From an uncultured Clostridia bacterium (lineage in GTDB: Bacteria; Bacillota; Clostridia; Peptostreptococcales; Anaerovoracaceae): DNA of 59,216 nt. The position numbers were made by a program, and so were the translations under genes. The stretch lies in contig CAKQWJ010000013.1 of assembly GCA_934278925.1 (NCBI GenBank), positions 1 to 59,216 of the forward strand, written 5' to 3'. A model generated the notes under the pieces. The model was not told where the DNA came from, ran no database searches, and was given only the letters and a program-made list of their open reading frames with translations. This document shows, one piece after another, positions 49,909 through 58,246 of this stretch; the first letter of the stretch is position 1; the number at the start of each line of letters is the position of its first letter.

Positions 49909-51129
49909 ATGGAACTTCATTTTCCGATTCTGCTGGACGGCGCCACGGGGACCGAGCTTCAAAAGCGGGGCTACCGGGGCGGCATCAGCGCGGAGCAATG
50001 GGTGCTGGAGCACCCGGATGCCATTACGGATCTGCACAACAACTACATCAACGCCGGAAGCGACGTGCTGTACGCCCCGACTTTCGGAGCCAACCGGGTC
50101 AAGCTGGAGGAGTACGGCGTCTTCAATCAGGTGCCGGAGTACAACCTTCGTCTGGCAAAAATAGCATTGAATAATGCCCGGGGGCGCGCGCTGGTGGCGG
50201 GGGATATCTCCCAGACCGGCAAATTCCTGAAGCCCATCGGAAACACCACTTTCCGGGAGATGCTGGAAATCTACCGGGAACAGGCGGAAGCCCTGGAGGA
50301 AGCCGGGGTGGACCTGTACGCCGTGGAGACCATGACCAACCTGGCGGAAGCCCGGGCGGCGGTGCTGGCCATCCGCCAAATCTCCGATAAACCCATCATG
50401 GTGTGTTTTACCTGCGAGGACAACGGCCGCACGATGATGGGCAACGATATCGCGGCAGCGCTGGTGATTCTGCAGAACATGGGCATCGATGCCTTCGGGC
50501 TGAACTGTTCCACGGGACCGGACCGGATGCTGCCCCACATTCAGCGGCTGCAGAAGTACGCGGAGGTGCCCCTCATCGCCAAGCCCAATGCGGGCATGCC
50601 GAAGACGAAGAACGGGGTAACCTACTACGACTGCGGTCCGGAGGAGCTGGCGTCCTACGTGAAGGATTTGGCGGCCGCCGGCGTGAGCATTTTCGGAAGC
50701 TGCTGCGGCTCCACGGAGGAGCACATTCGGGCAATTCACCGGGAGCTCCGGGATGTGGAATTCCTTCCGCCTCATCCGGATTTTCAGGGCAAAATCCCTC
50801 TGGCCACGGAGAAGAATCTCTACCTCCTGCCGACGGATCTTGAAATCGGCAAAATCTATCCTTGCGATGAGCACCTGGAGGACTCCTGCGAGGAGGTGGA
50901 GGATGACGAGGATGCACTCTTCATGACGGTGGAAATCAAATCGGAGGAGGAGCTGGACAACCTGGAGGACTTCCAGTACGCCATCCCGCTTCCGCTGTGC
51001 ATTCTCTGCAACGATGCATCCCTTCTGGAGCAGGCGCTGGAGATTTATCAGGGCCGGGCCATCTATGCCGGCGACCTGCCGGAGGAGGCGCTCCTTCCGC
51101 TGGCCAACCGATACGGGCTTGTGATTTAG
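49909..51129 (+). CDS. Homocysteine S-methyltransferase (MetH N-terminal type)
   Basis: A 406-aa protein starting MELHFPILLDGATGTELQKR; AAGGAG is 6 nt upstream and the longer open frame has no site. Residues 1-290 are the zinc-dependent homocysteine-binding barrel: FGLNCSTGPDRML holds the first Zn Cys and SIFGSCCGSTEEHIRAI the Cys pair. A very acidic linker follows (about 325-350). The last 50 residues (PLCILCNDASLLEQALEIYQ, then GRAIYAGDLPEEALLPLANR) resemble only the start of the MetH pterin-binding barrel, so that domain looks truncated. There is no B12 domain; the divergent corrinoid fusion could be the methyl donor. That link is inferred. Confidence 0.82.
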   Translation: MELHFPILLDGATGTELQKRGYRGGISAEQWVLEHPDAITDLHNNYINAGSDVLYAPTFGANRVKLEEYGVFNQVPEYNLRLAKIALNNARGRALVAGDISQTGKFLKPIGNTTFREMLEIYREQAEALEEAGVDLYAVETMTNLAEARAAVLAIRQISDKPIMVCFTCEDNGRTMMGNDIAAALVILQNMGIDAFGLNCSTGPDRMLPHIQRLQKYAEVPLIAKPNAGMPKTKNGVTYYDCGPEELASYVKDLAAAGVSIFGSCCGSTEEHIRAIHRELRDVEFLPPHPDFQGKIPLATEKNLYLLPTDLEIGKIYPCDEHLEDSCEEVEDDEDALFMTVEIKSEEELDNLEDFQYAIPLPLCILCNDASLLEQALEIYQGRAIYAGDLPEEALLPLANRYGLVI

Positions 51130-51174
51130 GGGGCTTGCCGGACGAGCGGGCCGAGGCGAATTTGTTTTTACCGC

Positions 51175-51203
51175 TTGACAAGGTTTTGTGCCGGTGCTAG
51201 AAT
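51175..51203 (+). promoter_or_regulatory. Promoter of the thrS leader
   Basis: TTGACA (51175-51180) and TAGAAT (51198-51203) with a 17-base spacer, ahead of the T-box leader. Confidence 0.8.
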
Positions 51204-51221
51204 TTATGATTATAAAAATAA

Positions 51222-51455
51222 AACGATGACGAGGACAGTACGCTTGTCGGGAGAATCTTACAGAGAGGGATAGCCGGTGAAATTATCCCAGATTCGGACT
51301 TGCGGAACACCACCTCCGAGTGGCACTAATCCTGCCCGCCGGCCGCGTGAAAAGCCATAATGAGTGCCGGGATTTTTCCCGGAAGATGGGTGGAACCACG
51401 AATACGAAATGTATGCGTCCCTTCTGACAGTATATCTGCGGAAGGGATTTTTTGT
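51222..51455 (+). promoter_or_regulatory. T-box leader of thrS
   Basis: About 230 nt with T-box features: stem I with AGAGAGGGATAGCCGGTG, a specifier region GAACACCACC (ACC would be the Thr codon), and the T-box GGGTGGAACCACG at 51388-51400. A terminator follows: TCCCTTC and GAAGGGA at 51418-51447, with six T bases. Uncharged tRNA-Thr would stabilise the antiterminator and allow thrS transcription. Confidence 0.88.
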
Positions 51456-51483
51456 GCCTTCCGTTCAAGAAGGAGGAAACCAA

Positions 51484-53520
51484 ATGATTATTACTTTGAA
51501 AGACGGAAGTACCCGTGAATACGGAGAACCGATGTCCATCTACGATATCGCGAAGGACATCAGCGAGGGACTGGCCCGTGTTGCCTGCGTAGGCGAGGTG
51601 AACGGTGAGGTGAAGGACCTGCGTACCGTGATTGACAGCGACTGTGAGCTGAACATTCTCACTTTCGATTCCGATGCGGGCAAGCACGCGTACCGCCACA
51701 CCTGCTCTCACGTTCTGGCGGAAGCGGTGCTGAACCTGTACCCGGAGGCAAAGCTGGCCATCGGGCCTTCCATCGACACCGGATTCTACTATGACTTCGA
51801 CATGCCGCCGCTGACCCGGGAGGATCTGGACAAGATCGAGAAGGAGATGAAGAAGATCATCAAGAAGGGCGACCGCCTGGAGTACTTCACGCTGCCGCGG
51901 GAAGAGGCCATTCAGATGATGAAAGATCGGGAAGAGCCGTATAAGGTGGAGCTGATTGAGGATCTGCCGGAGGGCGAAACCATTTCCTTCTATCAGCAGG
52001 GAGATTTCATCGAGCTGTGCGCGGGACCGCACCTGATGAGCACCAAGCAGATCAAGGCATTCAAGCTGACTTCTTCTTCCGGCGCGTACTGGAGAGGAGA
52101 CGAGCACAACAAGATGCTCACCAGAATTTACGGAACCGCATACACCAAGAAGGCGGATCTGGAAGAGTACCTGGAGTACCTGGCAGATATCAAGAACAGA
52201 GACCACAACCGTCTGGGCCGTGAGATGGATCTGTTCACTACGGTGGATGTCGTGGGTCAGGGCCTGCCGCTGTTCATGCCGAACGGCACCAAAATGATTC
52301 AGAAGCTGCAGCGCTGGATTGAGGATCTGGAGGATTACGAGTGGGGCTACGTTCGTACCCGTACTCCGCTGATGGCGAAGTCCACCCTGTACAAAATCTC
52401 GGATCACTGGTACCACTACAAGGACGGCATGTTCCTGCTGGGCTACGATAACCTGGAGGATTTGAACAATACGGAAGATGCTTCCCGTGAGATCCACGGT
52501 GTTCAGGACCTGAAGATGATTGAAAACGATGCGGACAGCGATGTATACGCCCTGCGCCCGATGACCTGCCCGTTCCAGTACTACGTGTACAAAGCGCGTC
52601 AGAAGAGTTACCGGGATCTGCCGTACAGAATGGCGGAGACTTCTACTCTGTTCCGTAACGAGGATTCCGGCGAGATGCACGGACTGACTCGTGTTCGTCA
52701 GTTCACCATTTCCGAGGGCCACCTGGTGTGCACGCCGGAGCAGATTGACGAGGAGTTCAAGAACTGCGTTCGCCTGGCAAAATACTGCCTCACCACGCTG
52801 GGCCTGGAGGAGGATGTAACCTACAGAATGTCCAAGTGGGATCCGAAAAACTCCGAGAAGTATCTGGGAACCGCGGAGGATTGGAACCGCGTAGAGGATG
52901 CCATGAGAACCATCCTGGACGAAATCGGTCTGGACTACACCGAGGCGACCGGCGAGGCCGCATTCTACGGTCCGAAGCTGGACATCCAGGCAAAGAACGT
53001 ATACGGCAAGGAAGATACCATGATCACCATTCAGCTGGATATGTTCCTGGCAGAGCGCTACGATATGTACTACATCGATAAGGACGGTTCCAAGAAGCGT
53101 CCTTACATCATTCACCGTACTTCCATGGGCTGCTACGAAAGAACGCTGGCATGGCTCATCGAAAAATATGCGGGCAACTTCCCGACATGGCTGTGTCCGG
53201 AGCAGGTTCGTATCCTGCCGATTTCCGACAAGTACGATGACTATGCGGAAAAGGTATTCCGTGAACTCCGCCGCAACGGTGTAGACGTTCACGTGGACCA
53301 CAGCACAGAGCGTATCGGCTACAAAATCCGTAAAGCGCAGATGGAAAAGATTCCGTACATGCTGGTTCTGGGTGCCAAGGAAGAAGAAGAAAATGCCGTT
53401 TCCGTTCGTTCCCGTTTCGCAGGCGACGAGGGCAGCAAGCCGCTGTCCGAATTCGTCCGCCAGATTGTGGAAGAGATTGAGACAAAGGCTATCCGGAAGA
53501 AGGAAGTAGAAGAGAAATAA
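51484..53520 (+). CDS. thrS: Threonyl-tRNA synthetase
   Basis: A 678-aa class II synthetase. N-terminal TGS domain (1-60). Editing domain with HTCSHVLAEAV and the distant Cys/His of FIELCAGPHL. Catalytic core with the Zn Cys in RPMTCPFQYYVY, motif 2 TLFRNEDSGEMHGLTRVRQF and motif 3 RTSMGCYERTLAWLIEKY. The anticodon-binding domain starts near PTWLCPEQVRILPI. AGGAGG lies 7 nt before this ATG; the 40 open codons upstream belong to the T-box terminator region. Expression is controlled by the T-box. Confidence 0.97.
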   Translation: MIITLKDGSTREYGEPMSIYDIAKDISEGLARVACVGEVNGEVKDLRTVIDSDCELNILTFDSDAGKHAYRHTCSHVLAEAVLNLYPEAKLAIGPSIDTGFYYDFDMPPLTREDLDKIEKEMKKIIKKGDRLEYFTLPREEAIQMMKDREEPYKVELIEDLPEGETISFYQQGDFIELCAGPHLMSTKQIKAFKLTSSSGAYWRGDEHNKMLTRIYGTAYTKKADLEEYLEYLADIKNRDHNRLGREMDLFTTVDVVGQGLPLFMPNGTKMIQKLQRWIEDLEDYEWGYVRTRTPLMAKSTLYKISDHWYHYKDGMFLLGYDNLEDLNNTEDASREIHGVQDLKMIENDADSDVYALRPMTCPFQYYVYKARQKSYRDLPYRMAETSTLFRNEDSGEMHGLTRVRQFTISEGHLVCTPEQIDEEFKNCVRLAKYCLTTLGLEEDVTYRMSKWDPKNSEKYLGTAEDWNRVEDAMRTILDEIGLDYTEATGEAAFYGPKLDIQAKNVYGKEDTMITIQLDMFLAERYDMYYIDKDGSKKRPYIIHRTSMGCYERTLAWLIEKYAGNFPTWLCPEQVRILPISDKYDDYAEKVFRELRRNGVDVHVDHSTERIGYKIRKAQMEKIPYMLVLGAKEEEENAVSVRSRFAGDEGSKPLSEFVRQIVEEIETKAIRKKEVEEK

Positions 53521-53558
53521 AAAACGGGGGCTGTAAAATAAGTCCGCAAATAAAGAAA

Positions 53559-53591
53559 CGCCAGTTCCGGCGAATGCCGGTTCTGGCGTAT
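53559..53591 (-). terminator. Hairpin between thrS and the 70-aa protein
   Basis: ACGCCAGTTCCGGC pairs with GCCGGTTCTGGCGT, a nearly perfect long stem. On the minus strand TTTCTTT follows. It may serve both converging genes. Confidence 0.65.
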
Positions 53592-53594
53592 TCC

Positions 53595-53807
53595 TTATTC
53601 CTCTTTCGATTCCTTCTTTTTCATGTCCTCAATTAAGAGACGGCCAAAACGAATGGCAAGTAGCAGCGGGAAAAATGAGAGTGCATTTGCTCCGTGACCA
53701 CTGATGTCCTTGATGTAGAATACGTAATTTATTCCAACAAATGTAATCACCAGTAGTACGATTGCAAAAACAATATCACTTTTTGGCACAGAGATTGACT
53801 TTTTCAT
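53595..53807 (-). CDS. 70-aa membrane protein of unknown function
   Basis: Two likely membrane segments: IVFAIVLLVITFVGINYVFY (about 12-31) and the weaker ALSFFPLLLAIRFGRLLI (about 42-59), then an acidic/basic tail ending KKKESKEE. The ribosome site is weak (AAAGGG 9 nt before the ATG). A hairpin follows its stop. No family was recognised. Confidence 0.6.
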   Translation of the reverse strand: MKKSISVPKSDIVFAIVLLVITFVGINYVFYIKDISGHGANALSFFPLLLAIRFGRLLIEDMKKKESKEE

Positions 53808-53982
53808 CGTTCTAGCCCTTTCTTGAGTAATAGATAGATTAAGTTATCGCAGGAATCATTCGACTTTTGTTGCAATATTATACCATTCTAATGTTACCGA
53901 AATATTTCTGAAACTTTATTTTTTATTTCAAATTCTTAATAGATATTTCTATTTCTATTAATGACGTTTTTATGTATAAATG

Positions 53983-54138
53983 CTAATCTAAAAGTGAGCC
54001 ACTTTCGCGAATGAGGTGGAGTCCCCGGTATAGTGTGTACACTCCAAAGATAGCGAACATCACGAATGCAAGACTGTTCAGAAGTCCGTCCGGAGTCTTG
54101 CTTTTCAGCAGATATTCCACCATCATCCCCAGAACCAT
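53983..54138 (-). pseudogene. Truncated small membrane protein
   Basis: A reading frame encoding MVLGMMVEYLLKSKTPDGLL, a membrane segment (LAFVMFAIFGVYTLYRGLHL) and a short acidic end. The frame stays open up to 54249, but from about 54200 it runs antisense through IS30 transposase sequence, and no start has a ribosome site. I read it as the 3' part of a gene cut off by the IS30 insertion. It may still be a small real gene. Confidence 0.4.
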
Positions 54139-54201
54139 GAAGAAAGACGTGGAAAAATACGCATATCTAACGATATTCCTCAGCGCCCTGCAGGTGCACA
54201 A

Positions 54202-54408
54202 AACAGATCCGGAAGAGGCCACTGGGAAGGTGACACTGTGGTTGGCCAAAAAAGAAAAGCCTGTCTTGTTACACTTGTAGACAGAAAAACTCGTTATCTC
54301 ATTGGAGGAAAGGCCAGTACAAAGTGTTCAGATGCTGTAAACGCAACTATGTTTCGAGCACTAGCTGGATATCCTGTAAAATCCATTACCCCTGATAGAG
54401 GAAAAGAT
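54202..54408 (+). pseudogene. IS30-family transposase fragment
   Basis: A partial transposase: GHWEGDTVVGQKRKACLVTL at 54217-54276 contains the first catalytic Asp of the IS30 DDE core, followed by VDRKTRYLIGGKASTK and GYPVKSITPDRGKD with the second Asp. Both ends are missing, there is no start codon, and the frame leaves the family right after RGKD, where hairpins begin. It is a dead relic of about 70 codons. It is AT-richer than the sequence to its right. Confidence 0.85.
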
Positions 54409-54434
54409 AGGAACGCGAACCCGGTCGCGTTCCT
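54409..54434. repeat. Perfect hairpin after the IS30 fragment
   Basis: AGGAACGCGA and TCGCGTTCCT are perfect 10-bp arms around six bases, starting directly where the transposase similarity ends. Confidence 0.7.
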
Positions 54435-54456
54435 TACCGCTTTGGGGAGATGGGGC

Positions 54457-54481
54457 GGAATGAGCCCCGCGGGCTCATTCC
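54457..54481. repeat. Second hairpin after the IS30 fragment
   Basis: GGAATGAGCCC and GGGCTCATTCC are perfect 11-bp arms around CGC. Confidence 0.7.
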
Positions 54482-54510
54482 GGACATTATGACAGTTCCC
54501 TGAACGGCCT

Positions 54511-54562
54511 GTTTGCGCCTCCCGACGGTACTTCAAGGCTTTGCCGGCGGCGATGCGCAAAC
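54511..54562 (-). repeat. Type C hairpin repeat
   Basis: A third stem variant of the dispersed family. On the minus strand GTTTGCGC and GCGCAAAC flank an interior containing CCGGCAAAGCCTTGA, which matches the interior of the type B unit at 32501-32550 (CCCGCAAAGCCTTGA). The arm sequence differs from types A and B but pairs perfectly. Confidence 0.75.
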
Positions 54563-54616
54563 TCGACGTCCCCCGCCGCTTTTTCCCTCCACCCAACGGT
54601 CTTTCCATTCAAAAAA

Positions 54617-54652
54617 CACAAATGCTCGAATCCGAAGATCCGAGCATTTGTG
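54617..54652 (-). terminator. Terminator of the SNF transporter gene
   Basis: CACAAATGCTCG and CGAGCATTTGTG form a 12-bp stem, with six T bases on the minus strand, about 50 nt beyond the stop. Confidence 0.85.
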
Positions 54653-54700
54653 CGTTCTTTATATTTGCCTTAAGTTAAAGTCTTACAGCTAGTCTTTACA

Positions 54701-56113
54701 TTAGCCCCAGAAGCTTGTGAGCTGTCCATAAACAATCATTGCCAGGAAGATCGGTCCAACCCACTTGATGCAGAAGTTGTAGAAACCTCTGGACTTGAAC
54801 TTTCTGGTTCCGCCATTGCTGATTTCGTCATCCAGATATCCAGGTACAACCCAGCCAAGCAGGATTGTCAGGATAAGGCCGGTCAGCGGCATCAGGATAC
54901 CTTCTGCGATGCAGTCCCATACGTCCAGTACATCCGGCTGTCTGAACAGACCGCGGAATGCTACGAAGAATGCATTCTGACTTGTGCCCAGTCCATCAGC
55001 GGTAGTCAGGAAGTTACCAAACCATGCTGCGAGAGCCATAACAACGGTAACCTTCACTCTGTCAGCACTCTTTCCGGCCTTCACTCTGGAGTCCAGAATT
55101 GCGGAAATGCCGGCCTCCATCATACCGATGGAAGAAGACAGTGCTGCGAAGAAGACCAGCAACCAGAACAGCAGCTGGAAGATCTTTCCTGCAGTGCCCA
55201 TGGATGTGAATACGGTTGTCATCGATACGAACAGCAGTCCAGGTCCTGCGGATGGCTCCAGACCGAATGCGAATACAGCCGGGAAGATAGCTACGCCAGC
55301 CAGAATCGCTACCATGGAGTCTCCGAATGTGATGATTGCTGCGTTGGATTCCAGGTTCTCCTTCTTATCCAGGTAAGAACCGTAAGCAATGATACAACCG
55401 GATGACAGGGAAAGTGAGAAGAAGCACTGTCCACCTGCCGAAGAGAGTACATTGAAGAATCCCTTTGCACTTCCCCAAGCGCTCAGATCCGGACTGAACA
55501 GGAACTTCAGTCCAGGGCCTGCGCCAGGCAGTGTGCAGGATCTTACTACTACGATGAGCAGCATGAAGAACAGCAACGGCATTGCTACCTTACAGAACTT
55601 CTCGATACCGCCGGATACACCACCGAATACGATAACCATTGTCAGGAGCAGGTATCCTGTCATCCATGCAACGGAGTTTCCGGTGTTGGTCAGCAGTCCG
55701 CCGAACTGTGCGCCCGGATCGGCAGTGTTCAGAACGCCCTTACCGAAGAGCGCCAGAATGGAGTCTCCCAGGTATTTGGTGATGAATCCACCGAATGTGC
55801 AGTAGAAGCAAATCAAGAGCCAAGGAACGATGGTCTGCAGAACACCGTTGAAGGTGAATCTGTGATCGGCTTCCTTGTAAGCTTCGATTGCCGCTTTCTG
55901 AGTCTTACGACCGAGAGCCATCTCGGAAAGCATCAGCGGGTAACCGGCTACAATTGCCAGAATTACGTACAAGAGCAGGAAAGCGAATCCGCCGCCCATA
56001 CCCATCTTGTAAGGGAAGGACCACAGGTTACCGAGACCTACGGCCGATCCAAGTGCTGCCATCAAGAATCCAAAATTGGAATTAAATTGGCCTTTTTGGT
56101 TTTCTTGTTCCAT
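54701..56113 (-). CDS. Sodium:neurotransmitter symporter family transporter
   Basis: A 470-aa transporter of the SNF/LeuT fold: the N-terminal NFGFLMAALGSAVGLGNLWS with FPYKMG is the unwound first helix that binds Na+ and the amino acid. About eleven or twelve membrane segments follow, including FFSLSLSSGCIIAYGSYLDK (the helix 6 region). These proteins import amino acids (Trp, Tyr, Leu and others) with Na+. GGAGG lies 8 nt before the chosen ATG; 19 upstream open codons lack a site. It is a single gene, with brnQ next. Confidence 0.92.
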   Translation of the reverse strand: MEQENQKGQFNSNFGFLMAALGSAVGLGNLWSFPYKMGMGGGFAFLLLYVILAIVAGYPLMLSEMALGRKTQKAAIEAYKEADHRFTFNGVLQTIVPWLLICFYCTFGGFITKYLGDSILALFGKGVLNTADPGAQFGGLLTNTGNSVAWMTGYLLLTMVIVFGGVSGGIEKFCKVAMPLLFFMLLIVVVRSCTLPGAGPGLKFLFSPDLSAWGSAKGFFNVLSSAGGQCFFSLSLSSGCIIAYGSYLDKKENLESNAAIITFGDSMVAILAGVAIFPAVFAFGLEPSAGPGLLFVSMTTVFTSMGTAGKIFQLLFWLLVFFAALSSSIGMMEAGISAILDSRVKAGKSADRVKVTVVMALAAWFGNFLTTADGLGTSQNAFFVAFRGLFRQPDVLDVWDCIAEGILMPLTGLILTILLGWVVPGYLDDEISNGGTRKFKSRGFYNFCIKWVGPIFLAMIVYGQLTSFWG

Positions 56114-56326
56114 TTCAATACCTCCATACAAAAATGAAAACGACACATATAAGAACTCTGTATAAGACAATACACCTTTCGGACTAAATCGGAATAATCA
56201 CTGAATTGGTTAATCCGCCCTATACAATTTATGCTCAAAGTATATCACCCGTTCTTCACATTCGCAACATATGTTCTATATATTTAGTTAAAAAAAGAAA
56301 ACTTTTTACAAATTTTAATAGTGGCG

Positions 56327-56351
56327 GAAACCTATTGAACAATAGGGTTTC
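56327..56351. repeat. Inverted repeat upstream of the SNF gene
   Basis: GAAACCTATTG and CAATAGGGTTTC flank AA, giving a stem of about 10 bp with one extra base. It lies about 210 bases upstream of the SNF start and could be an operator. Confidence 0.45.
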
Positions 56352-56661
56352 GTGGATTTGTACGATTCTTAAAGCAAGATTGTGTTATTTTTATGACACT
56401 CTTTTTTGACAGCACAATATCTTGTGTTTATTCTTCATTTCAAAATCTATATACACATGCCATTTTCCCTATTTGTTCATTAATTACCCATTCAACCAAT
56501 TTTTAGTATAAATTGAAAAATTTTTCCACCCCGTTTTTCACCTGTTCTTTTTTTTGCCATCATATTTTTTCATACCGACTTCAGTATGAACTCTCGGTCT
56601 GTCACTGCGGAAAAATGTAGCCTGAATCACCTTACGCCACTCGAAACCGCATACAACAGAA

Positions 56662-56693
56662 AAACACCGCCTTCGAACCCGAGACGGTGCTTT
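56662..56693 (-). terminator. Terminator of brnQ
   Basis: On the minus strand GCACCG pairs with CGGTGT around a GC-rich loop, followed by TTTTTC, about 35 nt beyond the brnQ stop codon. Confidence 0.65.
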
Positions 56694-56729
56694 CCATATA
56701 TAATTAAGAAATTAGTGTTTTAAGCGTTT

Positions 56730-58061
56730 TTATTCTGCTTCCAGCTTCTTGCCCGCCTGCAGTTCCTTATCGGAGAGCAGAGCGGCATCTTTCTTCCAGA
56801 ATGCCCCCAGACCGCAGCCGATCAGTGCCGGGATGACCCAGCCCAATCCGAAGGATGCGAACGGCAGATTGTCGATGAAGGCAATCGGATGGCCGGAGGT
56901 GCTGATAGTGCTCAGGATGCTGGTAATCAGCGCCACATAGGTTCCCACGCAGATGACGTGATCGTTATCCGTAATTTTTTCCACATAGGCACCCAGTACC
57001 AGTACGATCAGCGGCGGGTACAGGATGTTCAGCACCGGTCCCGCGATGGCGATGATCTGGCTCAGTCCGAAGTTGGACATGGCATAGCTGATGGCAATCA
57101 GGGCGATTACGATCTGCTTGTACTTCAGCTTTCCGTGGGTCAGCTCTTCGAAGTAGTCTCCCACGATGGAGCTGAGTCCCAGTGCGGTGGTAATGCAGGC
57201 CAGGATTACGATGGCTGCCAGGGCGTATACGCCGTATTTGCCCATCAGGTGGTAGGTAATCGCTACCAGCAGGCCGGCCTGGTCCAGTCCGGCATATTCC
57301 GGAATACCGGATGCGGTGGATCCCAGATAGGTCAGTCCGCCGTATACGATGGCCAGGAGCACTGCGGAAATGAGATCCGCGCCGACAATCATCTTTTTAA
57401 CGTCTTCCTGTTCCTTATAACCGTAGTTGTACGCAGCGGTAATCAGCATGATGGTAATCAGCACGCCGCCGATTCCGTCCAGTGTCTGATATCCGTTCTG
57501 AATGCCGGATGCGAAAGGAACGATTTCCTCCGGGGAAACCGATGCTCCCAGCGGGTTGATGATTCCGATGACAATCAGGAGGATCATCACTGCCAGCAGA
57601 CATGGGGTGAGATAGTTTCCGATAATGTCTACTACTTTAGACGGGCGAATAACCAGACCCAGCGTAATCAAGAAGAATACAAGACCGTAGAGCCACAGCG
57701 GCACGCTTGGTGCGATGGTCTTGAATCCCAGCTCATAGCTGGTAGCCGCGGTTCGCGGAATGCACACGCACGGTCCCAGACAGAGCATGATGGTGGTGAG
57801 CAGTACCTTTCCCGGCTTCGCTCCCATCTTGCCAACCACTCCGTCTACGTTCCCTTTCCGGTTCAGCACTACCGACGCAATCGCAATTGCTGCCAGTCCC
57901 ACGTCCATGATGAAGAATCCCATGAAACCGCTGATCCAGCTGCTTCCCGTTTCTCTTCCCAGAAACGGCGGGAAGATGAGATTTCCCGCACCGAACTGTG
58001 CGGCAAACAATGCAAGACCCATACACAGGGTTGCGGAGAACTTGCTTCTTTTCTTTTCCAT
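56730..58061 (-). CDS. brnQ: Branched-chain amino acid carrier BrnQ
   Basis: A 443-aa LIVCS-family symporter for Leu, Ile and Val driven by Na+ or H+. AAQFGAGNLIFPPFLGRETG near residue 20 is the family signature. About twelve membrane segments, including ALAAIVILACITTALGLSSI. The start MEKKRSKFSATLCMG is preferred because AAAGG lies 7 nt upstream; the ATG eight codons earlier lacks a site. It is divergent from a LysR regulator, which may control it. Confidence 0.93.
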   Translation of the reverse strand: MEKKRSKFSATLCMGLALFAAQFGAGNLIFPPFLGRETGSSWISGFMGFFIMDVGLAAIAIASVVLNRKGNVDGVVGKMGAKPGKVLLTTIMLCLGPCVCIPRTAATSYELGFKTIAPSVPLWLYGLVFFLITLGLVIRPSKVVDIIGNYLTPCLLAVMILLIVIGIINPLGASVSPEEIVPFASGIQNGYQTLDGIGGVLITIMLITAAYNYGYKEQEDVKKMIVGADLISAVLLAIVYGGLTYLGSTASGIPEYAGLDQAGLLVAITYHLMGKYGVYALAAIVILACITTALGLSSIVGDYFEELTHGKLKYKQIVIALIAISYAMSNFGLSQIIAIAGPVLNILYPPLIVLVLGAYVEKITDNDHVICVGTYVALITSILSTISTSGHPIAFIDNLPFASFGLGWVIPALIGCGLGAFWKKDAALLSDKELQAGKKLEAE

Positions 58062-58198
58062 TTTTTCACCTTTACCTATTAACATTTATAACCAATACGC
58101 CCATACTCTACCATGAAAAAATGTGTTTTTAAAAAGAATCTTTTTCATCTTGCAAGCACTTTTTTTCATATTCTGACATACTAAACCAAATTATTCTA

Positions 58199-58226
58199 TT
58201 GTTTATTATTTTTTATCCGTTATAAT
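58199..58226 (+). promoter_or_regulatory. Possible promoter of the LysR gene
   Basis: TTGTTT (58199-58204) and TATAAT (58221-58226) with a 16-base spacer, giving a very short leader before the start at 58247. Confidence 0.5.
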
Positions 58227-58246
58227 AAAAACGAGAGGTAAAGGTT

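Larger units (their letters stand above)
56114..56729. other. AT-rich gap between SNF and brnQ genes
   Basis: About 600 bases without a supported gene. It holds the upstream region of the SNF gene, the inverted repeat at 56327-56351 and the brnQ terminator at its right end. Short open frames lack ribosome sites. Confidence 0.5.

Noticed and set aside
51364..51483. 40-codon N-terminal extension of ThrS
   Set aside because: It overlaps the T-box and terminator; the proper start has AGGAGG and begins the TGS domain.
53983..54249. 88-aa intact membrane protein
   Set aside because: The first 30 codons are antisense to the IS30 fragment and begin at TTG without a ribosome site; only the shorter 3' part looks protein-like.
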